Part shown: in pieces, positions 36,747 through 46,698 of the stretch
Layout: every line of letters starts with the position of its first letter
Position numbering within the stretch: position 1 is the stretch's first letter
NCBI GenBank assembly: GCA_963696525.1
Contig: CAVOKO010000011.1
Span: forward strand, 62,001 to 126,000
Source of the DNA: CAWBRT01 sp963696525
GTDB lineage: Bacteria; Acidobacteriota; Terriglobia; Terriglobales; Acidobacteriaceae
Direction of reading: 5' to 3'
DNA: 64,000 nt
The notes under the pieces: model-generated
Databases searched by the model: none
What the model was told of the DNA's origin: nothing
What the model saw: the letters and a program-made list of their open reading frames with translations, nothing else
Program-made: the position numbers and the translations under genes

Positions 36747-38007
36747 CTATGTCGAATAATCGGCGTTGATGTGAACATAATCGGTCAGTAAGATCGCAGC
36801 TCAGATAGGTCAGAGAGGCTTTGCCGCGCCCGAGCCGGACGCGGATTTCGTACTCTCGCTTCCGTCATGTACAGATGCGCGGCAGGCTTGTCAAAGGCCA
36901 TCGCCTGGCCGTCGCTGCATACCTGATGAGGACCGATGAACACGCTGACGCGTCCCGGATCGAGCGCAATCCCCGAATTGCCGATTGAGGAAAGGATTCT
37001 TCCCCAGTTAGGGTCGCATCCGGCCCAGGCGGTTTTCACCAGCGGAGAGTTGGCGATAGAGCGCGCAATGGCGCGGGCCTCATCGGTTGACTTGGCCTGC
37101 TCGATTCGCAGACGGATCAGGTGCTTCGCGCCTTCACCATCGCGAACAATCTGCTCGGCCAAGTGAAGTCACACGCCTGCTCAACCGCGAGCTGGAATTT
37201 CTTGCGCACGCCCGGTTGATCGATGTTAACGCCCGCCTTGCCGCTGGCCAGCAGCAGCACAGTATCGTTAGTGGAAGTATCGCCATCGACCGAGATGCAG
37301 TTGAAGCTCTTGTCGACCGCCGGTTTGAGGACGGATTGCAACTCGGCGGGGCTGGCCTCGATGTCTGTGAAAAGGTACACCAGCATCGTCGCCAGGTTCG
37401 GATGGATCATGCCGGAGCCTTTGGCCACACCCGCCAGCCGCACTTCCTTATTGCGCACTTTGAAACTTTCCATGGCGAGCTTTTGTGCCAGGTCGGTGGT
37501 CATGATCGCCTGGGCGAAGCTCAGTAGCGCGTCGGCGGACTCCGCCCGTTCGGCAAGCACGGCCGGTAGCGCGTTGACAATTTTTTCCGCGGGCAGAGGA
37601 ACTCCGATGATGCCGGTGGACGAAGGGAAGATGAACTCGGGAGAAACTTCCAGCAGGTTTCCCAATTCGCGGCAAACGCTTTCGGCGGCCTTGATGCCTG
37701 CCTCGCCGGTGGCGCAATTGGCGTTGCCGGCATTGACGAGAACGGCGCGCACCCGGCCGGAGCTGCGCTTTAAATGCGCCCGATCGACCACCAGCGGCGC
37801 GGCCAGCAACCGATTTCGGGTAAACACCGCGGCGGCTGAAGCTCCGTGCGGAGCCTCGGCCAGCGCCAGATCCGGGCGCCCGCTGGCCTTGATTCCGGCG
37901 ATAGTAGCGGAAAATCGAAAACCTCTGGGCACGGAGAGCGCCCCGGCTAGCGCAAGGCTGCCAGTGGCGGGCTGAACCTCCGGGTCGGACAACGATGCAT
38001 TTTTCAT
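36747..38007 (-). CDS. argJ: Glutamate N-acetyltransferase/amino-acid acetyltransferase ArgJ, frameshifted
   Basis: The N-terminal frame (ATG at 38007) contains FRFSATIAGIK, AVFTRNRLLAAP, LVNAGNANCATGEAG and the autocleavage site segment KGSGMIHPNLATMLVYLFTD, whose Thr-type nucleophile lies within LATM. The remainder continues in other frames: AEQIVRDGEGAKHLIRL, then WAGCDPNWGRILSSIG, then EYEIRVRLGRGKASLTYLS, and the ending YVHINADYST with its stop at 36747. Shifts lie near 37160, 36845 and 36780. ArgJ transfers acetyl from N-acetylornithine to glutamate in the cyclic arginine pathway. Its start overlaps the GNAT gene by four bases. Confidence 0.88.
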
Positions 38008-38526
38008 AGGGTTAATTTAATCAGATCGGCGTGAGCAGGATCGAGGATCGCGAACTGGGGCAGCTCACCGCGATACATCGCAATTTCGTCGCACGCCAGC
38101 AAGCGCGGGCAGCTCATGCAGTCCTTATAGATCTTGTCCGGGAGCTTTGCCCGTTCCGCGATTTTGAATCCCAGGTGCTCGAAGAATTTCGGAATTCGCG
38201 TGAATAGGCAGACGCAGATGACGCGGTGTAAATCGGCTTCTTCGAACAGGGCGTCGACCAGCAATCTCCCCGCACCTAGCCCCTGGGTCGAAGGCCGGAC
38301 GGCAATCGAACGGATCTCCGCCAAGTGCGGTCCCGTAGAGGTGCAGCGCTCCGCAGCCAATGATTTCGGGTCCGTGGGCGGAGGCAGACTCGACGACCAT
38401 GAAGTCGCGAATATTTTCGCAGATTTCGGCCAGCGATCGCGGCAACAGAGTCCCATCGAAGGAAAACTCTTCGATAAGCGCCCGAATCGCTTCGGCATCC
38501 GGCAACAGAGCCCTACGCGCCCGCAT
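38004..38526 (-). CDS. GNAT N-acetyltransferase, short N-acetylglutamate synthase type, frameshifted
   Basis: About 173 residues from the ATG at 38526, which overlaps the end of argH by 14 bases. The N-terminal part reads MRARRALLPDAEAIRALIEE, and the frame shifts near 38335-38345. The second part has the acetyl-CoA loop RPSTQGLGAGRLL and the ending KLPDKIYKDCMSCPRLLACDE, a Cys-rich tail typical of the short ArgA-like acetyltransferases found in arginine operons. It probably makes N-acetylglutamate to prime the pathway. Its presence next to argJ suggests that ArgJ mainly recycles acetyl groups. Confidence 0.8.
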
Positions 38527-39913
38527 GCACCATCTCCTGGCGGTTTTTCAGCCGCTGCTCCGCCGCATCCAGCGCTGTGAGAACGTGAGCGGGTGCGGTT
38601 CCTCCCACCACGTCATGACATTCGAGCACGGCACGCAGGCCGACGGCATCATAGAAATCAGCGGCGAATTCCGGACTCAACTGCCTGCAGCTCCTCAAGC
38701 GGAATCTGCTGCAGTTCGCATTGCTTTTCCATTCCCTTGCGAACTGCCTGTCCCACCAATTCGTGGGCGCGGCGAAAGGGAATGCCTTTGCCCACCAGAT
38801 AGGTTGCCGCTGCCATGGCATTCATGTATCCGGTTTCGGCCGCGGCGCTCATGCGGGCGGTGTTGAAGCGCACCTCGCGGATGAATCCGGCGGCCACCTG
38901 CAGCATAGCGGTGGTTTCACGAACCGCGATGAACACGGGTTCCTGCGTCTCCTGCATATCTTTGTTATAGGCCAGCGGAAGGCCCTTCAGACAGATTAGC
39001 AAAGATTGCGCGCAGGCGATGACTCGTCCCGATTTGCCGCGGATCAACTCCAGCGAATCCGGGTTCTGCTTCTGCGGCATGGCGCTCGATCCGGTCGAGT
39101 AGCTCTCCGGCAGGGTAATGAATCCGTACTCCTGCGTGGAGAAAAGGATAAATTCCTCGGCCAGCCGGCTGAGATGAATGGCCACGATCGAGAGCGCCTG
39201 GGTAAATTCCAGGCAAAAATCCCGGTCGCTGGTGGCGTCGAGACTGTTGGCCGTGGGCGCGGAGAAATCCAGTTCTCGTGCCATCAACTGGCGATCTAGT
39301 CTCAGGGTCGCGCCGGCAATGGCGCCGGAACCGAGCGGGCAGTAGTTTAAGCGAGCGACGCAATCGGCAAGCCGATCGATGTCGCGGAAAAACATCTCGC
39401 CGTAGGCCAGCAGCCAATGCGCAACCAGTACCGGTTCGGCGCGCTGCAAATGCGTGTAGGCGGGCATGGCGGCTTCACCCGCGCCCCTTGCCTGTGCGAG
39501 CAGCGCCGCAATCAATTCTTCCAAAGCCGTCGGTCAGTTGCGGCACGACTTGCGCACGAACAGCCGCAGATCGGTTGCGATCTGCTCGTTGCGGCTGCGT
39601 CCGGTGTGCAATTTGAGGCCGGTTTCGCCAATTGCCTGGGTCAGTTGCTTCTCGACGAAATGATGCACGTCTTCGGCGTCAGCTTCGTCGCGGCGCAGCT
39701 CTTCGCCGATGGCTTGCAATGTAGTTCAAGCCGCCTAGAATGGCATCGCGCTCGGCGCTGCTCAGCACTCCGGCGACAATCTAAGGCAAGCGCGTGGGCG
39801 CGGCTGGCGGCCAGTTCCTCTTCCAGAAGTTGCTGATCAAAGGGAAAGGAGCGTTGCCAGCGCTCGAATTGAGGGTTGAGCGGTTCGCGGAACCGCCCAG
39901 ACCACATTTTCAT
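38513..39913 (-). CDS. argH: Argininosuccinate lyase ArgH, frameshifted
   Basis: The ATG at 39913 follows GAGGTGGTGAA and begins MKMWSGRFREPLNPQFERW. The protein then appears in pieces: VAGVLSSAERDAILGGLNYI, VHHFVEKQLTQAIGETGLKLHTGRSRNEQ (trimmed here to its key part HTGRSRNEQ), MPAYTHLQRAEPVLVAHWLL, the signature GSSAMPQKQNPDSLELIRGK, and a C-terminal LSPEFAADFYDAVGL ending at 38513. Shifts lie near 39783, 39722, 39530 and 38685. All fumarase-superfamily catalytic motifs are present across the frames. It splits argininosuccinate into arginine and fumarate. No argG gene is in the window. Confidence 0.88.
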
Positions 39914-40000
39914 TTCACCACCTCAACTGCAGTTCCATTGCACATAGACGCGGCCAGGGACTCCCGACTCACTACGGGTGGGCTCGACCACGAAAACGTC

Positions 40001-41019
40001 TCACAGCATGCGCGCTCCTGGGACGGGAGCGGCGCATACCTTTCCCAGCAGCACCATCAGAATTGCTTTCTGGATATGGAGTCTGTTTTCCGCCTGGTCG
40101 AAGACCACCGAAGCCGGAGAGTCGATCACGCGGGCGGTCACTTCGTCACCGCGATGAGCCGGCAGGCAGTGCATGAAAACCGCATTTGGCGCGGCCAAAG
40201 ACATCAGCTTGCGATTGACCTGGTAAGGCGAGAAAATCGCCCGCCGCGACTCCGTCTCCTCTTCCTGTCCCATGCTTGCCCACACATCCGTATAGACGGC
40301 CTGGGCGCCGGCAACAGCGATCTGCGGATCGGCTGTAATTTCCAGCGTGGCGCCGGTGTGCCGGGCAATTTCGCGCGCTTTGGCCAAAACTTCGGCCGCG
40401 GGCTCATAGCCGGCGGGCGTAGCCACGGCCAGGTGAGAGCCCAGCGTCGCCGCGGCCAGCATCAGCGAATGCGCAACATTGTTGCCGTCGCCCAGGTAGG
40501 CCAGCTTAACCTGTGTGAGATCGCCGAACTTCTCGAGCAGGGTGAAATAGTCGGCAAACGCCTGACAAGGATGCTCGTAGTCGCTCAAGGCGTTGATCAC
40601 CGGGATGGAGGCATAGGCAGCCATATCGGCCACGGTGGAGTGGGAGAAAGTGCGCAGCACCAGTCCGTCCACCCAGCGCTCGAGGTTGTGCGCAACGTCG
40701 TTCAAGGGTTCGCGCTGGCCCAGGCGCGAATGCGTCTGATCGACAAAAAACGAACTTCCGCCCAGCGAGTTGATGCCCGCCTCGAACGTCAGGCGGGTAC
40801 GCAGCGAAGGTTTCTCGAAAAACAGCACAATCTGTTTGCCGGCCAGCGCTCCGCGAAAATCCTGCGGACGGCTCTTCAGCGCCGCCGTCAACTCCAGCAA
40901 GGCTCTTGGCGTCGTCCGGGCTTAAAATCGCACACCGAAACAAGATCGGCGGGATGAGACTGTAACGGCCCCTGCAAATCACGGGAAACAACATTATCTT
41001 CGGTCGGCCTGGTGGCCAT
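40001..41019 (-). CDS. argF: Ornithine carbamoyltransferase ArgF, frameshifted at the N-terminus
   Basis: The ATG at 41019 lies behind a clear AGGAGGACATT ribosome site. The first 30 residues end in HPADLVSVCD; single extra bases near 40925 (a run of T) and 40902 separate them from LSPDDAKSL and the main body. That body has the carbamoyl-phosphate motif FEKPSLRTRLTFE, the ornithine-side LSDYEHPCQAFAD, and the C-terminal FMHCLPAHRGDEVT. The product forms citrulline from ornithine and carbamoyl phosphate. The shift next to a homopolymer supports sequence error rather than loss of function. Confidence 0.9.
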
Positions 41020-41132
41020 CTGAATGTCCTCCTGTTTTTCCCACCCCGGCAATGGCAAAGGCGGCCACGCCGGGGGCCCGGTTTTACACTCCAACAACGG
41101 TGAAGTCGGCGCGTTTGTCCGGGGGTACCGTC

Positions 41133-42451
41133 TTATCCGCGCTTCTGCTCGCTGCCTTTTTGGAGCCTCCGGCGATGGCCATTTCGGCTCCGGCACGCGC
41201 GGAACGAGCGCGCGACGGGAGACGCTTCGGCGTCGCCAGTTTGCTTACAGGAGGACAGGATGGAATCAAGCGCTTGTACTACTTGGTCCACGTGCTTCCG
41301 CTCGATGATAAATGGAGGCAGGAAGCGCAGTGTGGTCTCGTGCGTCCGATTGATGATGATGTTGCGCGCGAGCATTTCCTTGACTACCTTTTTGGCCAGG
41401 TCGGCGGAATTGAGATCCATGCCCACCATGAGCCCGATGGCGCGAACATCCTGGATCTCGGGATACTCGGCATCCAGTTGCTGAAGCCGCTCGCGGAAAT
41501 ATTCGCCGACCTCGACGACATGCTTGAGCACGTGATCCTGGCTCGAGCGTTTTGAGAAATTGCAGTGCAACCGCGCATGCCAGCGGGCCGCCGCCGAAGG
41601 TCGTCCCGTGCAGGCCAGGGTGAAATGCCTTTGAAACCGCTTCCGTGGTAAGAATCGCTCCCAGCGGCAATCCGGCCGCCAGCGGCTTGGCGATGGTGGT
41701 GATGTCGGGAAGAACGCCGTAGTGCTGATAGGCGAACATCTTTCCCGTGCGGCCAAGACCGCACTGGATTTCGTCGAAAATCAGCACCGCGCCGGATTTT
41801 TTGGTCAGCGCCCGCGCGGCTTCGAGGAACTCGCGGCTGGCGGGACGGATACCGCCCTCACCCTGCACGGTTTCAATGCAAACCGCGCACACCTGGGAGT
41901 TGAACTTCTTCTTGAGATCGGCAACATCGTTGAAGCAGACGAAGCTGACGCCGGGCATCACGGGCGCGAAGGGCTTGCGGTATTTGACCGTGTGGGTGGT
42001 TGCCATCGGAACCGAAAGTGCGTCCGTGGAAAGACTGTTCCATGGCCAGTACCCGCCATTTACGCGCGCCATTTTTCGCTTTCATGTTGGCCGCGACTCG
42101 CGCCAGCTTCAGCGCTCCTTCCCAGGCTTCGGTGCCGCTGTTGCAGAAGAACACCCGGTCTAGCCCGGAAGCTTTGGTCAGCCGTGCGGCCAACTCGACC
42201 GTGTACTCGTGAAAGAACAGGTTCGAGGTGTGGACGAGTTTTCCGGCTTGCGCCGCAATTGTTTTGGTAATCGCAGGGTGCGAATAACCGAGTGCGTTCA
42301 CCCCGATTCCGCTCAAGAAATCCAGATACGCGTTGCCTTCCGAGTCGTAGATATAAACACCCTTCCCGCGAGTCAGCAGAATCGGATTGCGATCGTAGGT
42401 CGGCACCATGAGTTTGCTTTCGGCTGCCTGTACGGAAGAGAGAGTCGTCAC
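41133..42451 (-). CDS. argD: Acetylornithine aminotransferase ArgD, frameshifted
   Basis: A GTG start at 42451 overlaps the argB stop (GTGA). The class III aminotransferase motifs are spread over three frames: GVYIYDSEGNAYLDFLSGIG, FFCNSGTEAWEGALKLAR and SFHGRTFG in the first; VMPGVSFVCFNDV, VLIFDEIQCGLGRTGKMFA and the PLP-Lys segment TTIAKPLAAGLPLGAIL in the second; HVVEVGEYFRERLQQL, RAIGLMVGMDL and LRFLPPFII in the third. Shifts lie near 42015 and 41557. The C-terminal tail beyond the family's usual end (about 35 residues) is unusual and may itself be out of frame. It converts N-acetylglutamate semialdehyde to N-acetylornithine. Confidence 0.88.
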
Positions 42452-43233
42452 TGGGCCATGACCTCCGTCCCCGCCTCGATCCGGCTGTGATAAAAACCGG
42501 GCAGAACTTCCGCTTCGGCCGCCGGCAAGATGCGCACCCGTCCCACGCCCGAGCGCAAGGCATCCTGGCACGCTTGCAACTTGGGAAGCATACCGCCGCC
42601 GACTACCGAACCTTTCACCAGGGCGGGTATATCGGTCGTGTTCAACCAGCGCATGACGCTGCCGTCGGCGGCTTTCACGCCGGCCACGTCGGTCAGGAAG
42701 ATCAAGGCATTTGCCTGGCACGCCGAAGCGCAGGCTGCCGCCATCTGATCGGCATTGATGTTGTAGTACTCACCGTCGGAGCCGAGCGCGATGCTGGAGA
42801 ACACAGGCACTCCGCCGTGGCTCCAGATCGCCTCGATCCAGCGACCGTCGGCCGAGCTGATTTCGCCCACATAGCCGAGGTCAACCCCGTTGGGCTTCTT
42901 CTTACGCGCCAGAAACGACGAGCCATCGCCACCGCACAAGCCGATGGCCGGAATGCCTTCGGCCGCCAGCGCGGCGACCATCTGTTTATTCACGCCCCCC
43001 GCCAGCACCATCAGGGCAACATCGCGCGTCTCCAGATCGGTGATGCGCAGTCCGTTGACGAACTCCGATTTCTTGCCAAGCTGTGCGAGCGTGCGTGTCA
43101 GGGCCTTGCCGCCGCCATGCACCACGGTAACGTGATGCCCATCGGTCACCAGTTCGGCAACCGCGTGCGCGCATTTTTTCAGCAGCAACTTGTCGTCCAG
43201 TGCCGCTCCGCCAATTTTCACCACGAGTTTCAA
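42448..43233 (-). CDS. argB: Acetylglutamate kinase ArgB
   Basis: 261 residues from a TTG start at 43233, chosen because AGGAGGG precedes it by seven bases and the family N-terminus (LVVKIGGAALDD) begins there; the TTG overlaps the argC stop. Motifs are VTVVHGGGKALTRTL, AIGLCGGDGSSFLARKKK, YYNINADQMAAACA, and LTDVAGVKAADGSVMRWL. KGSVVGGGMLPKLQACQDAL completes the substrate site. It phosphorylates N-acetylglutamate. It is one of three arginine genes in the cluster with an intact frame. Confidence 0.95.
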   Translation of the reverse strand: MKLVVKIGGAALDDKLLLKKCAHAVAELVTDGHHVTVVHGGGKALTRTLAQLGKKSEFVNGLRITDLETRDVALMVLAGGVNKQMVAALAAEGIPAIGLCGGDGSSFLARKKKPNGVDLGYVGEISSADGRWIEAIWSHGGVPVFSSIALGSDGEYYNINADQMAAACASACQANALIFLTDVAGVKAADGSVMRWLNTTDIPALVKGSVVGGGMLPKLQACQDALRSGVGRVRILPAAEAEVLPGFYHSRIEAGTEVMAQ

Positions 43234-44279
43234 TTTAATCCCTCCTGCTCGCTCCAGCCATACATGACATTCATGTTCTGGATCGCTTGGCCTGCCGCGC
43301 CCTTGACCAGGTTGTCGAGGCAGGAGACCAGGATGATCCGCTGGCCGTCGGCCGCAAGCGAAAAGCCGACGTCGCAATAGTTGGTTCGAATCGAGAACTG
43401 TATCTGCGGCAGCTTGCCGGCGCTGAAAATCCGAACCCACTTGGCGCCGGAATAAAACTTGCGCAGGCAGCTCTCTATTTCAGAGCCGGACATGCTTCGC
43501 CGCAGCCGCGCGTAGATCGTCGACAGAATTCCGCGCGGTATTGGCAGCAGATGCGGGCTGAAAATCAAATTTTCGCCGCCTACATTCAACTGTTCGAGAA
43601 TCTCTCCGGTGTGCCGGTGCGCGAACAGCGAATACGCCGAAAAATTGTCGGCGACTTCCACGAAATGGGTCTTCGATGTCGGCTTTTTGCCGGCGCCGGA
43701 AACCCCGGATTTCGAATCGCAGATGATCCCGTGCTCCACATCGATCAAGCCGGCACGAACCAGCGGCGCCAGCGCCACAATGATCGAGGTTGGATAGCAG
43801 CCGGGATTGGCCACCAGCGCCGCCCCGGCAATCGCTTCCCGGTGCAGCTCCGGCAAGCCGTAGACGGCGGACTGGTCCAACTCGGCCGCGCGCTTCGGGT
43901 CTCTGTCCGTAAAGCCGTAGACCGCGCGATTTTGCGGGCACTTCAAACGCCAGGCGCCGCTCAGGTCGATGACCCGCAGTCCGCGCGCCAGAGCCTCGGG
44001 AATTAACTCCCGCGAGAGTTCATGCGGAGTGGCCATGAACAGCAGGTCAACCCCTTGCAGTTTCTCCCACGAAAACGGCTGCAGAGGGTAGGAACCATTA
44101 CCGGAGAGCTGCGGATAAACTTCGTCCAGCGTGATGTTGCCTTCTTCGCCTTCCCGGCGTAGCAATAGCGGCTCGACCAGCCGGGGGTGCCGCAGCAGGA
44201 GCCGGGCAAGCTCGAACCCGGAGTAGCCGGTCGCGCCCATTACCGCCGTTTGCAGCTTCGCAGGGCTAGTCGTCATCAC
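43230..44279 (-). CDS. argC: N-acetyl-gamma-glutamyl-phosphate reductase ArgC
   Basis: 349 residues. The NADP-binding start is VMGATGYSGFELARLLLRHP. The catalytic Cys is in VANPGCYPTSIIVAL near residue 158, and the catalytic His region is in FAHRHTGEI and LLPIPRGILST. It overlaps argR by four bases (ATGA) and argB by four bases, so the operon is translationally coupled. It reduces N-acetylglutamyl phosphate to the semialdehyde. The gene is intact. Confidence 0.95.
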   Translation of the reverse strand: MMTTSPAKLQTAVMGATGYSGFELARLLLRHPRLVEPLLLRREGEEGNITLDEVYPQLSGNGSYPLQPFSWEKLQGVDLLFMATPHELSRELIPEALARGLRVIDLSGAWRLKCPQNRAVYGFTDRDPKRAAELDQSAVYGLPELHREAIAGAALVANPGCYPTSIIVALAPLVRAGLIDVEHGIICDSKSGVSGAGKKPTSKTHFVEVADNFSAYSLFAHRHTGEILEQLNVGGENLIFSPHLLPIPRGILSTIYARLRRSMSGSEIESCLRKFYSGAKWVRIFSAGKLPQIQFSIRTNYCDVGFSLAADGQRIILVSCLDNLVKGAAGQAIQNMNVMYGWSEQEGLN

Positions 44280-44716
44280 AGCATCTCCTGCAGCCGCGCC
44301 GCCAGCTTATGGGCGCTCTTCTTCGAGTGCGAAATCACCAGGATGGTATCGTCTCCCCCGACCGTGCCAACCAGTTCAGGCCAGTTCTCGGCGTCCAATG
44401 CGGAGGCGACCGGCTGGGCCGATCCCACCACCGTCTTCACCACAATCAAGTTCTGTGCCTCCCGTACATCCAGTACAAATTCACGAACCAGCCGCATGGC
44501 CGCGGGCAACGCGGATTCCGGCGGCCGATCGCCATTCGGAACGGCGTAACCCTCGGCAGTTTTTACCAGCCCCAATTCATGAATATCGCGCGAGAGCGTG
44601 GCTTGCGTGACATCGAAGCCCTGCTCGAGCAGACTGCACCGGAGTTGCTCTTGATTGGCAACCGGCTCGCGCCGCACGACTTCGAGAATGAGATCCTGCC
44701 GCAATGACTTTGACAT
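44276..44716 (-). CDS. argR: Arginine repressor ArgR
   Basis: 146 residues, the normal size. The N-terminal winged helix contains the ArgR recognition motif VTQATLSRDIHELGLVK. The C-terminal hexamerisation and arginine-binding domain includes NLIVVKTVVGSAQPVASALD and VGGDDTILVIS with the conserved GTVxGDDT-like segment. As the first gene of the arginine operon it probably represses its own promoter through the ARG box upstream. No Shine-Dalgarno sequence is obvious before the ATG. Confidence 0.95.
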   Translation of the reverse strand: MSKSLRQDLILEVVRREPVANQEQLRCSLLEQGFDVTQATLSRDIHELGLVKTAEGYAVPNGDRPPESALPAAMRLVREFVLDVREAQNLIVVKTVVGSAQPVASALDAENWPELVGTVGGDDTILVISHSKKSAHKLAARLQEML

Positions 44717-44749
44717 GCGCGTATATGCGAAACAAATTAAGTAATGCTA

Positions 44750-44785
44750 TGCATAATTATGCACGACGAGTCGAGGATCCGTCAA
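44750..44785 (-). promoter_or_regulatory. Arginine operon promoter with overlapping ARG box
   Basis: On the minus strand, TTGACG (44785-44780) is followed by an 18-base spacer and CATAAT (44761-44756). The -10 lies inside the perfect 14-base palindrome TGCATAATTATGCA (44750-44763). ARG boxes follow TGAAT-N4-ATTCA; this site is TGCAT-AATT-ATGCA, the same geometry with one change per half. Transcription would start near 44749, about 33 bases before argR. ArgR with arginine bound would therefore block RNA polymerase directly. Confidence 0.75.
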
Positions 44786-44897
44786 CCGAAAAAACGCATT
44801 TTTGTCCTTGAACAGTAAGGTTTTACCCTGAGGATGGCGAGCGCAGTTGCCGAGTCGCCCCAGCCGTCCAGCCGGAAGGAATATGCGGCGGGAAAAA

Positions 44898-44950
44898 CTA
44901 GGCTCCGGCGGCTTGAATCGGGCTTCCGGCAGCCTGTTTTTTTGCCAATG
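44898..44950 (-). repeat. Duplicated C-terminal tail fragment of the membrane protein at 45561
   Basis: The minus-strand codons read KKQAAGSPIQAAGA, nearly identical to KKRLAGSPIQAAGV, which ends the membrane protein at 45561-46697. The nucleotide match covers about 26 bases (ggcttgaatcggNcttccgg). It appears to be the relic of a tandem duplication whose other part is missing or diverged. Confidence 0.45.
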
Positions 44951-44962
44951 ATCCTATGCCCA

Positions 44963-45385
44963 CTATCTGTGAATCCTCATCGCGCACAAGTAAAACAACC
45001 ACGCCGCCCCGCCTAGAACGAAGACGCCAAGCAATCTCATTCCCCAACGAGAAAGCCAAGTCCACGGCGGTTGAGTGTTGCGCAAGGCCGATTCCGGTCT
45101 CGCGACCATGAATACGCCGAAACAAAGCCATGCCAACCCGAAGATAAACAACAATGCAGGCTCAAGCATCGGCACCTGTGGGCGTGCGCCAATGTCTTGT
45201 AACGCCATCATTGCCAGCATGAAGACAGCACCGCCAACAAAGCCCCACCCTGCAAATCGAACGCCCCGCAGGGACATTCTGTCACGCTGCCATTTCTCCA
45301 AGAAGAAGCGTGTGTACAAGTCAGGTCGCAATGCTGCCACCAATCCAATAAGACCGAAAACAGTGAAGAATAGGTAAAACACCAT
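44963..45385 (-). CDS. Hypothetical membrane protein with four predicted helices
   Basis: 140 residues, mostly hydrophobic: VFYLFFTVFGLIGLVAAL, FVGGAVFMLAMMAL, ALLFIFGLAWLCFGVFMV and LLGVFVLGGAAWLFYLCAM. The helices are linked by charged loops (RFFLEKWQRDRMSLRGVR). No family is recognised. It lies between the arginine operon and the cytochrome pair, on the same strand as the latter but downstream of it, so co-transcription is possible. Confidence 0.65.
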   Translation of the reverse strand: MVFYLFFTVFGLIGLVAALRPDLYTRFFLEKWQRDRMSLRGVRFAGWGFVGGAVFMLAMMALQDIGARPQVPMLEPALLFIFGLAWLCFGVFMVARPESALRNTQPPWTWLSRWGMRLLGVFVLGGAAWLFYLCAMRIHR

Positions 45386-45560
45386 CGGCGCACTCAGAGC
45401 AAGCAGTTCGGTAATTCAATGATAGTTGCACAACGTTGCTGCGAAAGTGTCGATAACAGCGATATCGCTAGTTTCAATCGGAAGCTTACGCCTACTCTTC
45501 GCTCGGCTTGACTCTAAAGGACACCGGCCGCGCCCCGCCGAGTTATGCCTACCCTGGCCC

Positions 45561-46697
45561 CTATACCCCGGCGGCTTGAATCGGACTTCCGGCAAGTCGC
45601 TTTTTCGCCCGGGCGAGCAGGAGCAAAATATAACCCACGGTCGCCAAGCCAAGCACGAAAAGGACGAAAAACAACAGGATAATCCCCGTCTGTGGCGCCG
45701 TGGCCAGCGATTCAGGTTGGGCATACGGATGCAAATAGGCGGTGCGGACCAGTTGGCGCAACACCACCATCAGGGCGACGGTAAGGATTGTGAGCCCGAA
45801 CCCGGCATGAACGAAGGGTGCTGGACGCCTGGTGTGCCCGCCTACCAGGATCAGAATCATCGCCGCCAAACCGCCCAGCATGCCGAGGCCGAAAACCGTT
45901 GCGCCCAATCCGCTGGACATGAGGTAGAGCGCAACGGAACGCGGCAAGGCCAACAGGAACCAGAGCCCCAGAAGGATCTCGACTCCGCTGGCCGCGGCAA
46001 ACACCATCGACCATCGCCGTAGCAACCATCCGCCGTATTCCGGTTCCTTTTTCAAACGATGACACGCAATGTGGCATATGGCGGCGGCCAATACGGCGAC
46101 CGCGCCCACCAGCATGTGCAAATAGCGCGGCAGCAGAGTGCGCTCGGCGAGATTCAGGTTCACCCCGTCCGGGTGAGCGCGGTACATGGCGAGCCAGCGC
46201 GCAGGGGTGAGCACCAGCGTCATGTTGTTGCTGAAAATAAACGCCACGGAGAGCAGGCAAAGAACAGCAATCGACGCCGCAGCGATGGCCCCGCCGGTGG
46301 CGCCGTGTTTTGCTTCGAAGAAGTAGTAGCTGTAGTAAGCGGCCATCACCAGAGCAAGTACGCTCAGCCAGAAAGCCGCGATCAAAATCGAACTGATATA
46401 GAGCAGGTTGCCATACAGAACCTGCACAAAAAGCAGCACCGCAACGCCCAGCGTGATGGTTAAGGCGAGAAAGGTGGGCAGCATGCGCGCGAGTTCGGCG
46501 GCCAGACGGCGTGAAAATGGATGCAGTGGGCTGCGCCCGCGAATCGCGTTCAAGGCGGCCGCGGCTCCGCCCGCCAGGGCGCAATTCATGGCCACCAGGT
46601 GCAAGGTAAAGGTGAACAGCAAAAGAAATTTGAATAGCCAAACCGGTCCGGGCAGGGGCAGAGGATCAACCTCGGGAATGCCAATCGGGATTTGCAT
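45561..46697 (-). CDS. Multi-helix membrane protein, partner of the CydA-like/diheme-c protein
   Basis: 378 residues with about nine to ten hydrophobic helices. It starts one base after the upstream cytochrome gene (TAAAATG), implying tight coupling. Conserved His residues in helices (FTLHLVAMN, YLHMLVGAV, ICHIACHRL) could hold haem b or contact quinone. It is not a recognisable CydB, and no catalytic motif is named. It is probably the second subunit of a membrane respiratory complex. Its last residues are duplicated downstream at 44898. Confidence 0.75.
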   Translation of the reverse strand: MQIPIGIPEVDPLPLPGPVWLFKFLLLFTFTLHLVAMNCALAGGAAAALNAIRGRSPLHPFSRRLAAELARMLPTFLALTITLGVAVLLFVQVLYGNLLYISSILIAAFWLSVLALVMAAYYSYYFFEAKHGATGGAIAAASIAVLCLLSVAFIFSNNMTLVLTPARWLAMYRAHPDGVNLNLAERTLLPRYLHMLVGAVAVLAAAICHIACHRLKKEPEYGGWLLRRWSMVFAAASGVEILLGLWFLLALPRSVALYLMSSGLGATVFGLGMLGGLAAMILILVGGHTRRPAPFVHAGFGLTILTVALMVVLRQLVRTAYLHPYAQPESLATAPQTGIILLFFVLFVLGLATVGYILLLLARAKKRLAGSPIQAAGV

Positions 46698-46698
46698 T

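Noticed and set aside
36747..42451. Several small arginine-gene fragments as independent genes or pseudogenes.
   Set aside because: Order, spacing and continuity of family motifs show single genes with indels; the surrounding argB, argC and argR are intact.
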